In this document: positions 48,810 to 57,225 of the stretch, in pieces | Numbering within the stretch: position 1 is the first letter of the stretch | Layout: the number at the start of each line of letters is the position of its first letter | From: CALNZV01 sp942491115 | GTDB taxonomy: Bacteria; Desulfobacterota; Desulfobacteria; Desulfobacterales; UBA5852 | Length of the DNA stretch: 64,000 nucleotides | Direction of reading: 5' to 3' | NCBI GenBank assembly: GCA_942491115.1 | Contig: CALNZV010000007.1 | Coordinates: 682,001 to 746,000 of the forward strand | Made by a program: the position numbers and the translations under genes | Notes under the pieces: model-generated | Database searches by the model: none | What the model saw: the letters and a program-made list of their open reading frames with translations, nothing else | What the model was told of the DNA's origin: nothing

Positions 48810-50915
48810 GTGGTTGAAGCCATTCTGGCCCTGACGGGTATCGGCGCCACCTGCGGACTCGTCCTCAGCGTGGCCTCTAAGGTGTTCTACGTCTGGGAGG
48901 ATCCCAGAATCTCCGAGGTGGAGTATTTCATGGCCGGGGCCAACTGCGGCGGCTGCGGCTATGCCGGATGCTCGGCGGCAGCCGTTGCCGTGGTGAGCGG
49001 AGAGGCCAAACCCAGCGTTTGCGTCGTCGCCGGGATCGAGTCGGCCATCAGCATCGCCGGCGTCATGGGCGTCGATCCGGGCAGCGCCGAACCGCTCCTG
49101 TCCAAGAATGAATGCGCCGGTGGTCATCGGGCCGAGGATTTCTTTTACTACGACGGCATTAAGAGCTGCCGCGCCCTATCCGCCTCCTACGGGGGAAAAC
49201 GGGTCTGCAGCATCGGCTGTCTCGGGTTGGGCGACTGCATCACCTCATGCGCCTTCGACGCCATCCACATGGGTCCAAAAGGGTTCCCGGTGGTGGACGA
49301 GACCAAGTGCGTCGGCTGCGGCGCCTGCGAGCGGGCCTGTCCCAAGAGCATTCTCCAAGTCCGGACCATGAGCGAGCGGCTCCTCCACTTCAATCAGGAA
49401 GACGATGCCCTGGCTCCCTGTGCCCAGACCTGCCCTGCCGAAATCGACATTCCCCGCTACATCCGTCATATCAGAGAAGGCGACTATGAGGCGGCGGTCA
49501 ATACCATCCGTGAGCGTAATCCCCTGCTTCTCGCCTGCGGCCGCGTCTGCCCCCACCCCTGCGAGGACAAATGCCGCCGGGGAATCGAGGACGAAGCGGT
49601 ATCCATCAATCAACTCAAACGATTCGTGGCCGACTACGAGATGAACTCCGGCAAACGCCTGCCGGTTCCGTGCGCGCCAGATACGGGCAAAAAAGTAGCC
49701 GTTATCGGCGGCGGACCGGCAGGGTTGAGCTGTGCCTATTTTCTTCGCCGTCTCGGGCACTCGGTGACCATCTTCGACATGATGCCGCTGCTCGGAGGCA
49801 TGATCCGCTACGGTATCCCCGAATACCGCCTTCCCAAGGAGGTCCTCCAGTGGGAGATCGACGGGATTCTCAACCTGGGCATCGACTACCAGATCGATGC
49901 GGCCTTCGGCAAAGATATCACCGTGGCCTCGCTGAAAGGCTCTGGCTACGATGCGATCTTTTTGGGTATCGGCGCCTGGCGCGACTACAAATTGGGGGTT
50001 GACGGCGAGGACCTGAATGGCTGCTTTACCGGTATCGATTTTCTGACCCGATTCGCCAACCATCAGCAGGGAACGAGCGAACACAGTGTCCCCACCGGGA
50101 AAAAATGCATCGTCATCGGGGGCGGCAACACCGCCATCGACTGCGTCCGAACCCTGGTACGCTTAGGGGCCGACGAGGTCTCCATCGTCTACCGCAGAAC
50201 CCGCAAGGAGATGCCGGCCAACATGGTGGAAATCGAAGCCGCGGAGCACGAAGGGGTTCACTTTCACTTCCTGGCAGCCCCCACCAAAGTTCTGGGCGAC
50301 GACCAGGGGCGTGTCACCGGCATGGAGTATCTCAAAATGGAATTGGGGGAACCCGATGCCAGCGGTCGACGCCGACCGGTTCCCATCGAGGGCTCCGAAA
50401 CCATCATCGAGGCGGACATGGTGGTCACCGCCATCGGCCAGGGCCCCGATGTCGGCTTTGTTGACGGTGATGCCGACCTCAAAGATATCGCCCTGACTCG
50501 ATGGAGCACCATCGACGCCAACCCGGAAACCCTCCAGTCCAACATCCCGTATGTGTTTGCAGCCGGGGATGCCCAAACCGGAGCGTCTCTGGTCGTGGAG
50601 GCCATCGGCGGCGGTCGACGGTCGGCCCGGGCAATTCACCTCTATCTATCAGAGGAGGAGGTGACACAGGTCCCCCGCTCTCTTCGCAAGCGTCATATCC
50701 CCGAATCGCTTTTCGAATCGGTGGACGGCATCACACCGATTGCCAGGACGCCGATGCCGGAACTGCCGGTGGATGAGCGAATTCGGTCTTTTGTAGAAGC
50801 GGATTTATGTATCCAGGAGACGGATGCCAAGCGGGAGTCGGGGCGTTGTCTGGACTGCTGCCGGCTTTGCTACAATAAAGACCACAAGGAGGTCGCCGCT
50901 GCCGTCAATGGGTGA
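48810..50915 (+). CDS. rnfB: RnfB fused to a GltD/NfnB-like FAD/NAD(P)H module
   Basis: This 701-residue protein joins two functional parts. Residues 1-195 are RnfB, the ferredoxin-accepting subunit: a membrane anchor, a 4Fe-4S site (Cys46, 49, 54, 71), and two ferredoxin-like clusters (Cys133, 137, 143, 147 and Cys167, 170, 173, 177). Residues 200-690 are like the small subunit of glutamate synthase or NfnB: an Fe-S entry domain (Cys204, 208, 243, 247, 251, 255), an FAD Rossmann loop GGGPAG (300-305), and a second nucleotide loop GGGNTAIDC (437-445) with YRRTRKEMPA. A Cys group CLDCCRLC (680-687) closes it. A normal RnfB ends near 200-330 residues. The GTG start has AGGAGGAGG upstream. It is last in the rnf operon. 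Confidence 0.93.
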   Translation: MVEAILALTGIGATCGLVLSVASKVFYVWEDPRISEVEYFMAGANCGGCGYAGCSAAAVAVVSGEAKPSVCVVAGIESAISIAGVMGVDPGSAEPLLSKNECAGGHRAEDFFYYDGIKSCRALSASYGGKRVCSIGCLGLGDCITSCAFDAIHMGPKGFPVVDETKCVGCGACERACPKSILQVRTMSERLLHFNQEDDALAPCAQTCPAEIDIPRYIRHIREGDYEAAVNTIRERNPLLLACGRVCPHPCEDKCRRGIEDEAVSINQLKRFVADYEMNSGKRLPVPCAPDTGKKVAVIGGGPAGLSCAYFLRRLGHSVTIFDMMPLLGGMIRYGIPEYRLPKEVLQWEIDGILNLGIDYQIDAAFGKDITVASLKGSGYDAIFLGIGAWRDYKLGVDGEDLNGCFTGIDFLTRFANHQQGTSEHSVPTGKKCIVIGGGNTAIDCVRTLVRLGADEVSIVYRRTRKEMPANMVEIEAAEHEGVHFHFLAAPTKVLGDDQGRVTGMEYLKMELGEPDASGRRRPVPIEGSETIIEADMVVTAIGQGPDVGFVDGDADLKDIALTRWSTIDANPETLQSNIPYVFAAGDAQTGASLVVEAIGGGRRSARAIHLYLSEEEVTQVPRSLRKRHIPESLFESVDGITPIARTPMPELPVDERIRSFVEADLCIQETDAKRESGRCLDCCRLCYNKDHKEVAAAVNG

Positions 50916-50984
50916 CGGCCTGTGGGGTCTCCCCCGTATCCTCCCCAAATCCTTGGCATCCCTGGGAACCCCATCACGGTAAGG

Positions 50985-51015
50985 CGGCGTTTTCAACGAA
51001 CGCCGTCTTTTTTTT
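50985..51015 (+). terminator. Intrinsic terminator of the rnf operon
   Basis: CGGCGTT (50985-50991) pairs with AACGCCG (50999-51005), and a T8 run is at 51008-51015. It overlaps the stop and last codons of the convergent rluD gene. Confidence 0.75.
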
Positions 51016-51994
51016 CAGAAAACGGCGCCAAGCGCCCCATGGCATCCATCAACCCCGCCATGTCGGCCGGGAGATCGGCTTCGAAGCGAACCTTCCGGCG
51101 GCTGACCGGGTGGCTGAATTCGAGTCTCCAGGCGTGGAGCATCTGCCTAACGTCGAGGCGGCCTCCAAGGAGGGGAAACGCCTTTTCGACCCATTGCCTC
51201 CAGGTTCTCAATCGCCGCCCACCGTAAACGGAATCGCCCACCAGAGGGAAGCCTTCCGACACGCAGTGAACCCGTATCTGGTGGGTTCTTCCCGTCTTTA
51301 AATCGAGTTCTATTAGGGTTGCGGCGGCAAACCGCTCCCGGATCCGCCATCGGGTCAAGGCCGGTCGCCCATGGGGACTGGCGTCGCTCATCCGTTTTCG
51401 ATCCACCCGGTGTCGGCTGATTGGACGGTTAATGACCCCGGAACCTGCCTCCACGCAACCGCAAACCAGGGCAAGATAGGTCTTGGACACCGTCCTTTCC
51501 TTGAACTGAGCGGCCAGTTCCAGATGGGCGCCATGGGTTTTGGCCGCCACCAAAAGACCGCTGGTGTCTTTGTCGAGTCGATGCACGATGCCGGGTCGGC
51601 CGATCCCGCCAATGCCTCTGATGCCGGGGCAGTGGTGGAGCAGCGCATTGACAAGGGTGCCACTCCTGTGGCCTGGGGCCGGATGAACAACCATTCCGGG
51701 TGCTTTGTTGACCACCACAAGGTGATCATCTTCAAATCGAATATCCAGAGATATGGGTTCGGGGCGATCGGCCGAGGCCTCCGGTTCCGGTATCGCTCCC
51801 TCTATCCGATCACCCGTTGAGACACGATAGGCGGGTTTACAGATCCGGCCGCCCACCGTCACTTGTCCCTTGCGGATCCATTTAAGGGCTTGGGAGCGGG
51901 GGCAGTCATCGAGATGGGTGGCAAGGAAGGTATCCAACCGGTTGCCGTCATCGTCGTCGGCAGCGTACAGAACAAACGTGCCGTTGTCACTCAT
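50993..51994 (-). CDS. rluD: RluD-family 23S rRNA pseudouridine synthase
   Basis: The 333-residue cytoplasmic enzyme has an N-terminal S4 RNA-binding part (LDTFLATHLDDCPRSQALKWI; GQVTVGGRICKPAYRV) and the RluA/RluD catalytic domain. The catalytic Asp is in HRLDKDTSG, preceded by PGMVVHPAPGH. It converts uridines in helix 69 of 23S rRNA (positions 1911, 1915, 1917 in E. coli) if it is RluD; RluC or another member is possible. It is coded just downstream of carD (24 bp). Its 3' end is overlapped by the rnf terminator. Confidence 0.88.
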   Translation of the reverse strand: MSDNGTFVLYAADDDDGNRLDTFLATHLDDCPRSQALKWIRKGQVTVGGRICKPAYRVSTGDRIEGAIPEPEASADRPEPISLDIRFEDDHLVVVNKAPGMVVHPAPGHRSGTLVNALLHHCPGIRGIGGIGRPGIVHRLDKDTSGLLVAAKTHGAHLELAAQFKERTVSKTYLALVCGCVEAGSGVINRPISRHRVDRKRMSDASPHGRPALTRWRIRERFAAATLIELDLKTGRTHQIRVHCVSEGFPLVGDSVYGGRRLRTWRQWVEKAFPLLGGRLDVRQMLHAWRLEFSHPVSRRKVRFEADLPADMAGLMDAMGRLAPFSEKKDGVR

Positions 51995-52017
51995 CTGCAG
52001 GGAAGGGGGGAAAGGGG

Positions 52018-52584
52018 TTAAGTCGCGGCGGCAGCACTGTTGCCGTTGAAGAAGGACTCGATCTTGGAGACGACCACTTTTTCATCGGCTTTCAGGGCAG
52101 TGGACAGTTCTTTGACGAGAAGCACCTGGGCAGTGTCATATAGCTTTCGCTCACCGAAGGACAGGTCCTTGGTGGCCTTTAACAGAAAAAGATCCCTGTA
52201 GACTTCGGCCACGTCATAGAGGCTTCCGGTCTTGATCTTGTCCATATATTCCCGGTAGCGCCGGTTCCACGTCTGGTTGTCGCCCTGAACGTCAGGCCGG
52301 GACTTCATGACCGCATAGATTTTGGGAACATCCTTCTCGTCGATGATGTCTCGAAGCCCGACAGAGTCGACGTTCCGGATGGGAATCATGATGACCATGC
52401 CGTTTTCGAGGACCTTGAGAATGTAGAAATCGTGGGTTTCACCGTTGACGACACGGCTTTCGATCGCCGTGATCTGGCCGACGCCGTGGGCCGGATAAAC
52501 CGCCAGATCCCCGACTTCAAATCGACGGATGCTTGTGGCTCCGGTCTTATTTTTGACTTTTTTATCTGTCATGGGAATCACCAT
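52018..52584 (-). CDS. carD: CarD-family transcriptional regulator
   Basis: The 188-residue cytoplasmic protein has the N-terminal CarD/TRCF-RID fold (FEVGDLAVYPAHGVGQITAI at about 23-42; MVIMIPIRNVDSVGLRDII) that binds RNA polymerase beta. A helical C-terminal domain follows (LSFGERKLYDTAQVLLVKELS). CarD proteins stabilise open promoter complexes, often at ribosomal RNA genes. The start may be the ATG at 52584 or the in-frame ATG at 52572. It is followed by rluD. The AT-rich 52600-52650 region upstream is a likely promoter, but no clear box is visible. Confidence 0.92.
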   Translation of the reverse strand: MVIPMTDKKVKNKTGATSIRRFEVGDLAVYPAHGVGQITAIESRVVNGETHDFYILKVLENGMVIMIPIRNVDSVGLRDIIDEKDVPKIYAVMKSRPDVQGDNQTWNRRYREYMDKIKTGSLYDVAEVYRDLFLLKATKDLSFGERKLYDTAQVLLVKELSTALKADEKVVVSKIESFFNGNSAAAAT

Positions 52585-52667
52585 TCAGGCGAGCGGTTTT
52601 TCGATAGATAAGGCATTTACCTAATAATTAAGTATAAATATATTACCACAGCCGGACGCCGCAATCA

Positions 52668-52704
52668 ATAAAAAAGGGTTGGCGGCCAGATTGGCCGCCA
52701 ACCC
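52668..52704 (-). terminator. Strong intrinsic terminator of hppA
   Basis: A perfect 13-bp stem (GGGTTGGCGGCCA at 52676-52688 with its complement at 52692-52704) has a 3-nt loop. On the minus strand it is followed by a T run (52675 downward). It ends the hppA transcript. Confidence 0.85.
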
Positions 52705-52749
52705 TGTCATTTCAAAGGCACCACCCGGTCGGGTGATGGTTCCTTTAGG

Positions 52750-54759
52750 CTACAACAGAAATGGCACCATCAAGAGGGCCACGACGTTGAGGATCTTGAT
52801 CATCGGGTTCACTGCAGGACCCGCTGTATCTTTGTAGGGGTCGCCTACGGTGTCGCCGGTGACGGCAGCTTTGTGGGCATCGCTGCCCTTGCCGCCAAGA
52901 TGCCCGTCTTCGATGTATTTTTTGGCATTGTCCCAGGCGGCGCCGCCGGTGGTCATGGAAAGGGCCACGAAAACACCGGTGACGATGGAGCCGATGAGAA
53001 GGCCGCCCAAGGCAACCTTACCCAGGATGAAGCCCACCAGGATAGGAGCGATCACGGGCAGGAGCGCCGGCACCAGCATTTCTTTGAGAGCAAACTTGGT
53101 GACGATGTCAACGCATGCACCGTAGTCGGGTTTGGCGGTGCCCTCCATGATGCCCGGAATCTCACGGAACTGGCGGCGGACCTCGTCGACGACGGCGCCA
53201 CCGGCGTTTCCAACGGCCTTCATGGCGATGGAGGCGAAGAGATAGGGCAGAAGACCACCGAGGAAAAGACCGATGATCACGTTCACGTCGGAGAGGTCGA
53301 AACGGATGCCCTCCTTGGCGCCGTGGATGGCGAATTCCTGCACATATGCGGCAAACAGGACCAGGGCGGCCAGACCGGCGGAACCGATGGCATATCCCTT
53401 GGTGACGGCTTTGGTGGTGTTGCCGACCGCATCCAGGGGATCGGTGACGGCACGGACGCTCTCATCCATCCCAGCCATTTCGGCAATCCCACCGGCATTG
53501 TCGGTGATGGGGCCATAGGCATCGATGGCGATGACCATACCGGTCATGGACAGCATCGACATGGCGGCCATGGCGATACCGTAGAGATCCCCAAGATGAT
53601 AAGCAAGATATATGGAAAGGCAGATCACCAGAACCGGGGCTGCGGTCGCCTGCATGGAGACGGCCAGACCGGCAATGATGTTGGTGCCGTGGCCCGTGGT
53701 CGACGCGTCGGCGATGCTTTTCACCGGGCCGTAAATGCCGGTGTAGTATTCGGTGATGATCACGATGACCACCGTCAACACCAGACCGATCAGGGTGCAG
53801 TAATAGATGTTCATGGCAGAAATCTCAGGGATGCCGGTCATGAACTTGGTGCAGGCGAAATAGAAGGCGATGGCGGCCAGGATGGCGGAGCCGAACATGC
53901 CTTTGTAGAGGGCGCCCATGATGTATTCGCTCTTTCCGAGCCGCACGAAGAAAACGGCGATGATGGAGGCGATGATGGAAATGGCGCCTAAGATCAGCGG
54001 GAACTCGGTGGCCATGGGGACTTTGGGGTAGAGCAGATGCCCGATCAGCATTGCCGCCACCGCGGTCACCGCATAGGTTTCGAAGAGGTCGGCGGCCATG
54101 CCGGCGCAGTCACCCACGTTGTCACCCACGTTGTCGGCGATGGTGGCGGGGTTTCGGGGGTCGTCTTCAGGGATACCCGCTTCGACTTTACCGACCAGGT
54201 CGGCACCCACGTCGGCGCCCTTGGTGAAGATCCCGCCGCCGAGACGGGCGAAGATGGAAATGAGGCTTCCGCCGAAACCGAGAGCCACCAGGGCGATGAC
54301 ATCATGGGTGGCCGCATAGTAGCCGGCAACGGAGGTCAGGGCGAGGCCGGCAACGATCATGCCGGTGACCGATCCGCCTTTGAAGGCCATGGACAGACCG
54401 GCAGCCAGGCCTTTCTTCGCCGCCTCTGCGGTCCTGACGTTGGCGAGAACCGACACCCGCATGCCGATGTAGCCGGCCATAAAGGAGGCGACGGCACCCA
54501 GGAGGAAGCCCATGGCGGTTTTTGCCCCCATGCTCCAGAAGATGACGCCGAAAATGATGATGCCGGCAATGCCCATGCTCTTCATCTGGCGATTGAGGTA
54601 TGCGATAGCGCCTTCTTGGATGGCGCCGGCGATCTCCTGCATTTTTTCATTCCCCGCGGGAGCGCCTTTAACGATTCCAGCCAATATGATGGCAAATAAG
54701 ATTCCAACCACACCGACCAGGGTACATGCCAGCGGTACGTTATTCAATACAGCTTCCAT
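52750..54759 (-). CDS. hppA: Membrane-bound H+-pumping pyrophosphatase (K+-independent type)
   Basis: The 669-residue protein has about 16 membrane spans. It couples pyrophosphate hydrolysis to ion pumping across the inner membrane. The catalytic loops are present: GGGIFTKGADVGADLVGKVEAG in parts (FTKGADVGADLVGK), IPEDDPRNPATIADNVGDNVGD in parts (DDPRNPATIADNVGDN), and late DTVGDPYKDTAGPAVNP. The motif GNTTKAVTKG has Lys and Thr at the two positions that separate K+-independent (K/T) from K+-dependent (A/A) enzymes. So it should be the K+-independent, proton-pumping class. The ATG 54759 is chosen because GGAGG lies 7 nt upstream; an ATG at 54771 has none. Confidence 0.94.
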   Translation of the reverse strand: MEAVLNNVPLACTLVGVVGILFAIILAGIVKGAPAGNEKMQEIAGAIQEGAIAYLNRQMKSMGIAGIIIFGVIFWSMGAKTAMGFLLGAVASFMAGYIGMRVSVLANVRTAEAAKKGLAAGLSMAFKGGSVTGMIVAGLALTSVAGYYAATHDVIALVALGFGGSLISIFARLGGGIFTKGADVGADLVGKVEAGIPEDDPRNPATIADNVGDNVGDCAGMAADLFETYAVTAVAAMLIGHLLYPKVPMATEFPLILGAISIIASIIAVFFVRLGKSEYIMGALYKGMFGSAILAAIAFYFACTKFMTGIPEISAMNIYYCTLIGLVLTVVIVIITEYYTGIYGPVKSIADASTTGHGTNIIAGLAVSMQATAAPVLVICLSIYLAYHLGDLYGIAMAAMSMLSMTGMVIAIDAYGPITDNAGGIAEMAGMDESVRAVTDPLDAVGNTTKAVTKGYAIGSAGLAALVLFAAYVQEFAIHGAKEGIRFDLSDVNVIIGLFLGGLLPYLFASIAMKAVGNAGGAVVDEVRRQFREIPGIMEGTAKPDYGACVDIVTKFALKEMLVPALLPVIAPILVGFILGKVALGGLLIGSIVTGVFVALSMTTGGAAWDNAKKYIEDGHLGGKGSDAHKAAVTGDTVGDPYKDTAGPAVNPMIKILNVVALLMVPFLL

Positions 54760-54792
54760 TCCTTCCTCCATCTTGAAAAGGTCGTTGGCAAA

Positions 54793-55395
54793 CTAAATCG
54801 CTTTCCGGTTGTACCGATTCATTCCCGCCATCGTCCCCTGACAAATGACGGTTATCGCGGCATCCGTGGCCCGGTCCATCAGGGGTTCCAGGTGTCGGGC
54901 CTCTGTGTCACTGAAGGGCCCCAGCACGTGATCGGTTACCCCCGCTCCGGGTTCGGGTCGCCCGATGCCGATGCGAAGCCGCCCGAAAGCGCCCCCCCCA
55001 AAGGCATCCACAATGGATCTCAAACCGTTGTGCCCTCCGTGCCCTCCTTTCTCTTTGATTTTCAACGTTCCGAATGCCAGGTCGATGTCATCGTGAATGA
55101 TCAACATCTCCCCGGTTAGAATGGCAAAGTGAGAAGCGATGGCCCGCGTCGGCGCACCACTGAGATTCATATAGGCCATGGGTTTGGCCAGGATGACCGA
55201 TCGTCCCTCGACACCCCCCCGCGCCCAGAGAGCGGTGAAAGGACTTTGGGTCCAGGCGGCTCCGATGGATTCGGCCAAACGGTCCGCCACCCTGAAGCCG
55301 ATGTTGTGTCGTGTAAATCGATACGTCGGACCGGGATTTCCCAGTCCGACGACCAGGATGCGATTGTCGCCCCTACTGTTGGAAAAAGCGGACAT
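54793..55395 (-). CDS. pth: Peptidyl-tRNA hydrolase
   Basis: The 200-residue cytoplasmic enzyme frees tRNA from peptidyl-tRNA dropped by ribosomes. It has VVGLGNPGPTYRFTRHNIGF in parts (GLGNPGPTYRFTRHNIGF), with the catalytic His in RHNIG, and KPMAYMNLSG. It also has IIHDDIDLAFGTLKIKEKGG and HNGLRSI, all family blocks. ATG 55395 is preferred over an upstream TTG at 55404; no strong ribosome-binding site is seen. It lies between rplY and hppA, as pth next to rplY is common in bacteria. Confidence 0.94.
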   Translation of the reverse strand: MSAFSNSRGDNRILVVGLGNPGPTYRFTRHNIGFRVADRLAESIGAAWTQSPFTALWARGGVEGRSVILAKPMAYMNLSGAPTRAIASHFAILTGEMLIIHDDIDLAFGTLKIKEKGGHGGHNGLRSIVDAFGGGAFGRLRIGIGRPEPGAGVTDHVLGPFSDTEARHLEPLMDRATDAAITVICQGTMAGMNRYNRKAI

Positions 55396-55454
55396 GACCG
55401 TCAAGCGGTCCGGGTCGAAAGTGGCTGTTCGGCGCCAGGAAGGAACTCATGGGG

Positions 55455-56111
55455 CTAGCCGGCTGCTCCCTCGGAGGTTTCGGCCTCTGTTTCCTCATCA
55501 GTCTCCTCACCCTCAATTTCTTCTACATCCTCTTCCTCGGCTTCCTCGGCTTTCATGCGTCCGCTGACCACCGTTAAAACGGTGAAATTGACATCGTGGG
55601 GGACCTCGATGCCGTCTTCCAAAACGAGATCCTCGACGTGGAAGGATTCTCCCATTTCAAGGTTGGTAATGTCAATTTCAATGTGGTCCGGGATTTGGTT
55701 GGGGAGACAAAGAACCTCAAGTTCCCGACGAATAATCTGAAGCATCCCGCCCATTTCAATCCCGATGCATTTTCCTGAGGTGCTGACCGGAACATTGACC
55801 CGAATCTTTCGGGCCATATCCACCTGGTAAAAATCCGCATGCAGAAAAGCGCCGGAAACAGGATGCCGCTGCAGGGCCTTCAGAAGGGCCGGTTTAGGGT
55901 TGCCCTCGTCGATGGATAGGTTGACGAGAATTTGGCTTGTCTGGCTCTCCTTCATGACCTCTTCCAGATCCTTGACGACCAGAGAAAGGTTTGTGGATTC
56001 GGTGTTGCTGCCGTACAAGACGGCGGGGATTTTTCCCTCCCGCCTGAGTTCTCTTGCCGGGCCGTTCCCGGTAGCGGTACGGCTGTCAGCCTTGATGTCA
56101 TTTAATTTCAA
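55455..56111 (-). CDS. rplY: 50S ribosomal protein L25/Ctc
   Basis: The 218-residue protein is the long, two-domain form of L25 (general stress protein CTC), which binds 5S rRNA. The N-terminal L25 domain has GNGPARELRREGKIPAVLYG and FLHADFYQVDM. The second, TL5-like domain has PDHIEIDITNLEMGESFHVEDL. The tail is very acidic (EEAEEEDVEEIEGEE). The start is TTG at 56111, which has a strong AGAGGAG 6 nt upstream; the family N-terminus begins here. It is followed by pth after about 60 bp and lies 25 bp after prs. Confidence 0.93.
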   Translation of the reverse strand: MKLNDIKADSRTATGNGPARELRREGKIPAVLYGSNTESTNLSLVVKDLEEVMKESQTSQILVNLSIDEGNPKPALLKALQRHPVSGAFLHADFYQVDMARKIRVNVPVSTSGKCIGIEMGGMLQIIRRELEVLCLPNQIPDHIEIDITNLEMGESFHVEDLVLEDGIEVPHDVNFTVLTVVSGRMKAEEAEEEDVEEIEGEETDEETEAETSEGAAG

Positions 56112-56136
56112 TGGGTGCTCCTCTTCGATACGTCAT

Positions 56137-57084
56137 CTACACAAAAAGCGATGTCACCGAATCACCGCGGTGGCTGCGGATAATGGCTTCACCGACCAGT
56201 TTAGAAATCGTGAGTACGTTAATTTTGTTACAGGCCTTGGCGTTTTCACTCAGAGGGATGGTGTCCGTCACCACAAGGCTTTTCAGGTCAGACCGGGATA
56301 CCCGATCGACTGCCGGTCCGGATAGCACCGGATGGGAACAGCAAGCATGAACCTCGCTGGCCCCTTTCTTCATGACAGCGGAGGCGGCTTCGGTCAGGGT
56401 TCCGGCAGTGTCCACCATATCATCGAGGATAATGGCGACCTTGCCCTTGACATCCCCGATGACAGCCATGGCCTTGGCTTCATTTGGTTTTTCCCTACGT
56501 TTATCGATGATCGCCAGGTCGGCGTTCAACCGTTTGGCAAACGCCCTGGCCCGCACAACACCACCGGTATCCGGGGACACGATCACGAGGTGATTTTTGA
56601 AATACTGCTTGATGTAGTCCAGGATGACCGGAGCGGCAAACAAATTGTCCACGGGTATATCAAAAAAACCCTGAATTTGACCGGCGTGAAGATCCATGGT
56701 GATGACCCGTTTTGCACCCGAAACCGTAATCATGTCGGCAACGAGCTTGGCACTGATGGGAACCCGTGGCTCCACTTTCTTGTCTTGGCGGGAATAGCCG
56801 TAGTAGGGGATCACCGCCGTCGTCCGTCTTACCGAAGACCGTTTGAACGCATCGATCATCATGAATAGTTCGACCAGGTTGTCGTTCACGGGACTACAAG
56901 TCGATTGAACGATGAAAACATCCTTGGAACGGACATTTTCTTTGATTTCGATTTGGATTTCTCCGTCGCTGAAGGTTTTGACCTTGGCGCCTCCGATGGG
57001 CAAATCCAGGTAGTGGCAGATCTTCTGTGTGAGGGCAGGATTGGAATTGCCGGAAAAAATTGCCAGATTCTCCATCGACGTCAT
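56137..57084 (-). CDS. prs: Ribose-phosphate pyrophosphokinase
   Basis: The 315-residue cytoplasmic enzyme makes PRPP from ribose 5-phosphate and ATP. It opens LAIFSGNSNPALTQKIC, has FSDGEIQIEIKENVR, VIPYYGYSRQDKK, MDLHAGQIQGFFDIPVDN, DKRREKPNEAKAM and the PRPP loop DDMVDTAGTLT. The start may be ATG 57084 (with GGAAAG upstream) or ATG 57075. It begins 20 bp after the tRNA-Gln gene, so it is probably transcribed together with it. PRPP feeds the purine pathway, whose purH genes lie at 22-24 kb. Confidence 0.96.
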   Translation of the reverse strand: MTSMENLAIFSGNSNPALTQKICHYLDLPIGGAKVKTFSDGEIQIEIKENVRSKDVFIVQSTCSPVNDNLVELFMMIDAFKRSSVRRTTAVIPYYGYSRQDKKVEPRVPISAKLVADMITVSGAKRVITMDLHAGQIQGFFDIPVDNLFAAPVILDYIKQYFKNHLVIVSPDTGGVVRARAFAKRLNADLAIIDKRREKPNEAKAMAVIGDVKGKVAIILDDMVDTAGTLTEAASAVMKKGASEVHACCSHPVLSGPAVDRVSRSDLKSLVVTDTIPLSENAKACNKINVLTISKLVGEAIIRSHRGDSVTSLFV

Positions 57085-57104
57085 CGCTTTCCATTCAATA
57101 AAAT

Positions 57105-57179
57105 TGGCTGGGGCGGGAGGATTCGAACCTCCGAATGCAGGGACCAAAACCCTGTGTCTTACCGCTTGACGACGCCCCA
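57105..57179 (-). tRNA. tRNA-Gln (anticodon UUG)
   Basis: On the minus strand the acceptor stem TGGGGCG (57179-57173) pairs with CGCCCCA (57115-57109), followed by G and an encoded CCA (57107-57105). The anticodon arm is CAGGG-TTTTGGT-CCCTG, giving TTG. The T arm is GGAGG-TTCGAAT-CCTCC. All arms are well formed. It sits between ispE and prs on the same strand, a frequent bacterial arrangement. Confidence 0.97.
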
Positions 57180-57225
57180 AATCATTGGTTTACGTTCGTG
57201 GGTCTTTGCCGTTCGGGGGCCACTG

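Noticed and set aside
52873..53991. A 372-codon open frame on the plus strand opposite hppA.
   Set aside because: It is antisense to a fully conserved pyrophosphatase. Its composition is His/Gly/Asp rich, as expected from the reverse complement of a membrane protein gene, and it has no motif or ribosome-binding site.
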